DNA of 27,973 nucleotides from NCBI GenBank assembly GCA_050485785.1, contig JBJHCA010000041.1, positions 1-27,973 on the forward strand, written 5' to 3'. Origin of the DNA: JBJHCA01 sp050485785 (GTDB lineage Bacteria; Bacteroidota; Bacteroidia; Chitinophagales; Saprospiraceae). Position 1 is the first letter of the stretch. Each line of letters begins with the position of its first letter. The notes under the pieces are model-generated. The model was not told the DNA's origin. It did not search any database and saw nothing but the letters and a program-made list of their open reading frames with translations. The position numbers and the translations under genes were made by a program. Below, piece by piece: positions 24,813 through 27,973 of this stretch.

Positions 24813-25160
24813 TCAACCTCCGGCAAGTTTAGTTTTCCTGTAACCTTCTTTCAAAAGAAATTCAAGCATTTTTTGACGCTGATCTCCCTGTATAATGATC
24901 ATATTATCCTTGGCAGCACCCCCGGTTCCACAGTATTTCTTCAGCGCAGAGGCCAGCATTTCGAGTTCGGCAGTACTGCCTTCAAACCCTTTGACAACGC
25001 TGGCTTCCTTGCCTCCTCTCCCCTTTTTTTCAAGCCATATCCTCAATACCTGCTGTGCCGGTAAAATGCTGCTATCCTCTTCAAGGTCATCGGGTACTCT
25101 CAAATCGGGATTGGTAGAGTAAACCACCCCGCCTCTGTTTTTTTTATTCGGTTTCTTCAT
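24813..25160 (-). CDS. yciH: SUI1/eIF1-like translation factor, YciH family
   Basis: A 115-residue protein with the SUI1 fold of eIF1. After a basic, probably disordered N-terminus (MKKPNKKNRGG), the domain shows WLEKKGRGGKEASVVKGFEG, LKKYCGTGGAAKD (CGTGG at 77-81) and IIIQGDQR (88-95), ending in RKTKLAGG. Archaeal and eukaryotic relatives govern start-codon fidelity, and E. coli YciH can discriminate against aberrant initiation complexes in vitro. It is convergent with prmC (13 bp between stops) and divergent from a hydrolase gene. Confidence 0.92.
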   Translation of the reverse strand: MKKPNKKNRGGVVYSTNPDLRVPDDLEEDSSILPAQQVLRIWLEKKGRGGKEASVVKGFEGSTAELEMLASALKKYCGTGGAAKDNMIIIQGDQRQKMLEFLLKEGYRKTKLAGG

Positions 25161-25226
25161 GCTTATACGCCAATTTGTAGTGAGCTAACGATCTTTGCGG
25201 CACAATATCCAAGTTTTCGTCAACTG

Positions 25227-25889
25227 ATGAAGGTAAGCTCATTTCATATTATAACCCAAAAAACAGCCCGGGTTTTTACGCTGATGGACGATGCTGTAAA
25301 ACCACGGGTAATTTGGATAGCCCTACACGGCTACGGTCAGCTACCGGAGTTTTTTATCAGAAAATTTAAACCGGTTGCAGACCGGTTCCATGCCGTCGTA
25401 TGTCCTGAGGGGCTGTCTAGGTTTTATCTGGAGGGTGCCACAGGAAGAGTCGGTGCCAGCTGGATGACTAAAGAAGATCGCTTGCAGGAAATCGAAGATT
25501 ACAATGCTTACCTAAGTAGTTTATTAGCCGGGCTGAAAAAGGATAATCAGGGTGCAGTAATAGTAGTACTAGGATTTTCTCAGGGTGGTGCCACTGCCGT
25601 CAGATGGTTAATGCAAAACCGGCCCGAAGTTCATGCTATGGCTTTGTGGTCAGCCTATTTTCCGGAAGACCTTGAATATGCTGCTGGCTGGCCATATCCC
25701 AATGGTTTTCCGGTTTTTATGGTACGTGGCGATAATGACCCTTATTCAAACCCACTTTCACACAATATTTCAGGCTTGCCTGAATTTAAAATGTTATCTT
25801 TTAGCGGCGGTCACCAAATTGACCCCGAATCATTAACAAAACTAAAAGCAATGGTTGAAGCTATCTTTGACTTACAAACCAAAACTTAA
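25227..25889 (+). CDS. Alpha/beta hydrolase, phospholipase/carboxylesterase family
   Basis: A 220-residue cytoplasmic serine hydrolase without signal peptide. The oxyanion-loop motif LHGYGQ is at about 33-38, the nucleophile elbow GFSQGG places S118 as nucleophile, D171 (in RGDNDPYSNP) is the likely acid and H196 (SGGHQID) completes the triad. The family covers carboxylesterases and lysophospholipase/thioesterase-like enzymes; the substrate is unknown. It starts 66 bp from the divergent YciH-like gene and is followed after 11 bp by an acyl-CoA thioesterase gene, suggesting a two-gene operon. The sequence GATCTTTG at 25190-25197 is one mismatch from the -7 consensus and a possible promoter. 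Confidence 0.88.
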   Translation: MKVSSFHIITQKTARVFTLMDDAVKPRVIWIALHGYGQLPEFFIRKFKPVADRFHAVVCPEGLSRFYLEGATGRVGASWMTKEDRLQEIEDYNAYLSSLLAGLKKDNQGAVIVVLGFSQGGATAVRWLMQNRPEVHAMALWSAYFPEDLEYAAGWPYPNGFPVFMVRGDNDPYSNPLSHNISGLPEFKMLSFSGGHQIDPESLTKLKAMVEAIFDLQTKT

Positions 25890-25900
25890 TTATACATACC

Positions 25901-26419
25901 ATGGAAAGTAAACGCATAGAAGAATCTGCCACGGAAATGTGTCAGTTGATCATGCCCAACGACACCAACCCGCTTGGAAATCTGATGGGAGGAAACCTGA
26001 TGCGATGGATGGACATCGTGGCCGGAATATGCAGCAGTAAACACTGTAATGCCAATACGGTAACTGTATCCTGCGACAATATCTCATTCAAGAAACCCAT
26101 CCTACTTGGCGATGTGATTACGCTTAAAGCATTTGTGACAAGGGCTTTTACTACATCAGTCGAAATATATGTTGAGGTTTTTGCTGCCTCTATTAAGGGA
26201 ACCAACCATCGCCGCTGCAATGAGGCCTATTTTACTTTTGTAGCCCTTGACGATGAAAATAAAAAACCTATACCCGTGCCCAGGGTTTTGCCCCTTACCG
26301 GCGAAGAAACCAAACGTTATGAAGGAGCACTGAGGAGAAGAGAACTGAGGCTTTTATTGAGTGGAAGAATCGAACCCTCACAGGCTACCAACATTCGTTC
26401 ATTATTCGAAAAGCAGTAA
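25901..26419 (+). CDS. Acyl-CoA thioesterase, hotdog fold (YkhA/BACH-like)
   Basis: A 172-residue single hotdog-domain protein that should hydrolyse acyl-CoA to free fatty acid and CoA. The family signature is clear: NPLGNLMGGNLMRWMD at 23-38, with N23 and D38 as the likely active-site residues, then VTVSCDNISFKKPILLGDVITL and a CNEAYFTFVALD strand. The C-terminal extension is rich in Arg and Glu (KRYEGALRRRELRLLL). It lies 11 bp after the hydrolase gene; both may act in acyl turnover. Chain-length preference cannot be read from sequence. Confidence 0.92.
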   Translation: MESKRIEESATEMCQLIMPNDTNPLGNLMGGNLMRWMDIVAGICSSKHCNANTVTVSCDNISFKKPILLGDVITLKAFVTRAFTTSVEIYVEVFAASIKGTNHRRCNEAYFTFVALDDENKKPIPVPRVLPLTGEETKRYEGALRRRELRLLLSGRIEPSQATNIRSLFEKQ

Positions 26420-26450
26420 CAGCTTTAGGTTTGAGATATTCTTCCCTGGG

Positions 26451-26471
26451 GCGGTAGTCAACCTTGACCGC
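26451..26471 (+). other. Dyad after the thioesterase gene
   Basis: GCGGT (26451-26455) pairs with ACCGC (26467-26471), with GTCAA and TTGAC also opposed inside (offset by a few bases). It is followed by ACAATTTTG, a weak U-tract. It may be a weak terminator of the hydrolase-thioesterase operon or a regulatory dyad for the next gene. Confidence 0.3.
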
Positions 26472-26484
26472 ACAATTTTGTTAC

Positions 26485-26508
26485 AGTGGTGATTTGTGAA
26501 ACACCACT
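26485..26508. promoter_or_regulatory. Inverted repeat upstream of the aldo/keto reductase
   Basis: AGTGGTG (26485-26491) is the exact complement of CACCACT (26502-26508), 10 nt apart and 34 bp before the ATG at 26543. It could be an operator or a leader hairpin. No -7 consensus is evident nearby. Confidence 0.35.
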
Positions 26509-26542
26509 CCGGCATACAGCCCGGAAAAAACATTACACATAT

Positions 26543-27526
26543 ATGGAATACGTTAATCTTGGCAAGTCAGGAATCAAGGTTTCCCGGCTGTCGTTGGGTT
26601 CATGGCTTACATTCGGAAAGCAAATAGACGATAAAACAGCTCTGAGGCTTATGGAAACAGCCTATGATGCCGGCGTTAACTTTTTCGACAATGCAGAAAT
26701 ATATGCCCGGGGTAAATCAGAACTGGTTATGGGCAAAATTCTCCGCAAAACAGCCTGGGAAAGGAGTTCATATCTGGTATCGAGTAAAGTTTTTTTTGGT
26801 GACGGTGGTAAAAAACCCAATCAGACCGGGCTCAGCCGAAAACACATTATCGAGGCTTGTGAAGCTGCATTAAAGCGTTTACAAGTAGGTTACTTAGACC
26901 TTTATTTCTGTCACAGACCGGATAAGTCTGTACCCATGGCAGAAACAGTATGGACTATGCACCAGCTGATAATGTCCGGAAAAATTCTCTATTGGGGAAC
27001 TTCAGAATGGAGTGCTCAGGAAATAATGGAGGCACATATGATAGCCGGGAAGCACCATTTGATAGGCCCGGATTTGGAACAACCCCAATACAATATGTTT
27101 GTCCGTCGTAAGGTCGAGGTGGAGTACAGCAAAATTTATTCTACGGTCGGACTGGGCACAACCATCTGGTCACCGCTTGCATCCGGAGTGTTAACATCAA
27201 AGTACCTCGACCGTTTTCCGGAGGGTACCCGTCTTGGAATGGAAGGTCTTGAATGGCTAAAAGAATCCAACCTGACAGAGGAACGACTCAACAAAGTAAG
27301 GCAACTCAATCACCTCGCTATTGACCTGGGCACTTCACTTCCCAGGCTTGCCATAGCATGGTGCCTCAGAAATAAAAATGTGAGTACAGTTATATTGGGA
27401 GCATCCAAAGAAGAACACCTGAAGGAAACGCTTCAGTCAGGAGATAGTGTCCACCTTTTGACAAATGATGTTATGGACAATATTGAAAAAATTCTCAACA
27501 ATAAACCGGAACATCCGCAATATTGA
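26543..27526 (+). CDS. Aldo/keto reductase, Kv-beta-like family
   Basis: A 327-residue NADPH-dependent reductase of the AKR superfamily. The N-terminus MEYVNLGKSGIKVSRLSLGSW sets the start at 26543; an ATG/GTG-extended frame from 26486 would add 19 residues through an inverted repeat. The catalytic tetrad is visible: D49 (FFDNAE), Y54 (EIY), K82 (SSKVFF) and H124 (FCHRPD). WGTSEWSAQEIMEA, EQPQYNMFVR and TTIWSPLASGVLTSKY match the potassium-channel beta-subunit/YghZ-type branch rather than other AKRs. The physiological aldehyde or ketone is unknown. It appears monocistronic and is convergent with the gene at the window end. Confidence 0.93.
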   Translation: MEYVNLGKSGIKVSRLSLGSWLTFGKQIDDKTALRLMETAYDAGVNFFDNAEIYARGKSELVMGKILRKTAWERSSYLVSSKVFFGDGGKKPNQTGLSRKHIIEACEAALKRLQVGYLDLYFCHRPDKSVPMAETVWTMHQLIMSGKILYWGTSEWSAQEIMEAHMIAGKHHLIGPDLEQPQYNMFVRRKVEVEYSKIYSTVGLGTTIWSPLASGVLTSKYLDRFPEGTRLGMEGLEWLKESNLTEERLNKVRQLNHLAIDLGTSLPRLAIAWCLRNKNVSTVILGASKEEHLKETLQSGDSVHLLTNDVMDNIEKILNNKPEHPQY

Positions 27527-27534
27527 CGGAATGT

Positions 27535-27592
27535 GACCATCTACCTCCACTGCAGGAACAGTAACTGTTTACGCATCCTGCAATGGATGGTC
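27535..27592. other. Nested inverted repeat between convergent genes
   Basis: Three nested complementary pairs share one centre: GACCATC (27535-27541) with GATGGTC (27586-27592), TGCAGGA (27551-27557) with TCCTGCA (27576-27582), and AACAGT with ACTGTT (27557-27569). The result is a long imperfect hairpin filling the gap between the aldo/keto reductase and the minus-strand gene. No U-tract follows on either strand. It may be a bidirectional termination or 3'-end stabilising structure. Confidence 0.4.
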
Positions 27593-27601
27593 AGGTATAT
27601 T

Positions 27602-27973
27602 TTAAGGCACAAATTTTTTGAGTTGCATCGTGAACCCATTTTCTCCGTAAAAAGTCAGGTTGTTCCCGCTGATCTCATACCGGTCAACCCGGGGTAATCT
27701 GACTACTGCAGCATCTGCAAATGCACTGTCGCAGCATGCTTCGGTACAATGGATTTCAGAAAAACTGATACCGTCATTCCGTGAAAACCGGTAACTTCCT
27801 CCACACCAGTTTACATCAAGGCCCAGATTAAACTGTTTCTTGTTGTTAAACTCCATTACATATGAATGTTCAGCAGTCATCTCCTGGAGATCGTTTGCCT
27901 TGATGGAAACAAACTCCCAGTTGTTGTTAATCACAAGCAGACTGTGCTTGGTACATCCTGAGGCCATTAAGCC
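27602..27973 (-). CDS. Putative lipoprotein, META/HslJ-like, N-terminus cut by the window end
   Basis: The frame is open to the last base; the visible part ends at TAA 27602-27604. The first visible residues, GLMASGC, resemble the end of a lipoprotein signal peptide with C as the lipidated residue (ASGC is an acceptable but not ideal lipobox), so most of the signal peptide is probably outside the window. The mature part is about 115 residues, begins TKHSLLVINNNWEFVSI, and has cysteines in WCGGSYRF and IHCTEACCDSAF followed by RYEISGNNLTFYGENGFTMQLKKF. The W...GGSYRF...YEISGNNL pattern resembles small META/HslJ-type beta proteins of Bacteroidota. Function is unknown. Confidence 0.6.
   Translation of the reverse strand, partial: GLMASGCTKHSLLVINNNWEFVSIKANDLQEMTAEHSYVMEFNNKKQFNLGLDVNWCGGSYRFSRNDGISFSEIHCTEACCDSAFADAAVVRLPRVDRYEISGNNLTFYGENGFTMQLKKFVP

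Overview
The window is a housekeeping segment of a Bacteroidota chromosome. Three things point there: a type IX secretion (Por) C-terminal sorting domain at 20126-21067, a -7 box reading TATCTTTG (Bacteroidota consensus TAnnTTTG) ahead of the nqr operon, and A-rich leaders without Shine-Dalgarno motifs at essentially every start. A complete Na+-pumping NQR operon suggests a marine, brackish or otherwise Na+-using bacterium. I cannot name family or genus from sequence alone.

Region 1 (102-12984, all +) is the classical translation/transcription block: tRNA-Thr, tuf, tRNA-Trp, secE, nusG, rplK, rplA, rplJ, rplL, rpoB and rpoC, closed by an intrinsic terminator. Every gene is full length with its catalytic motifs intact. 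Several hairpins sit at internal gene borders (tuf/tRNA-Trp, rplK/rplA, the rplJ stop codon, rplL/rpoB). They lack U-tracts and look more like processing, attenuation or autoregulation elements than terminators.

Region 2 (13089-19629, +) is nqrABCDEF with its own promoter, a symmetric candidate operator and a strong terminator. It encodes the six-subunit NADH:quinone oxidoreductase that pumps Na+. The covalent FMN threonines of NqrB and NqrC, the four NqrD/NqrE iron-ligand cysteines and the NqrF 2Fe-2S, FAD and NADH motifs are all visible. The odd subunit is NqrA, which carries an N-terminal extension of about 95 residues with two hydrophobic segments (signal-peptide-like plus a transmembrane helix). 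It would anchor a normally peripheral subunit. The flavin transferase gene apbE is not in the window.

Region 3 (19630-20043) is about 400 bp without a convincing gene. Region 4 (20044-23916, -) holds a secreted T9SS cargo protein with its own terminator, then a tight operon in transcription order ribD, a DMT/EamA transporter and a YigZ/IMPACT-family gene.

Region 5 (23966-27973) contains prmC (divergent from ribD), a bacterial SUI1/YciH-like gene on the minus strand, an alpha/beta-hydrolase and acyl-CoA thioesterase pair, a Kv-beta-like aldo/keto reductase, and a minus-strand putative lipoprotein cut by the window end.

No CRISPR array, insertion sequence, prophage or obvious novel multi-gene system is visible. 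The best leads are the membrane-anchored NqrA and the set of unexplained hairpins.
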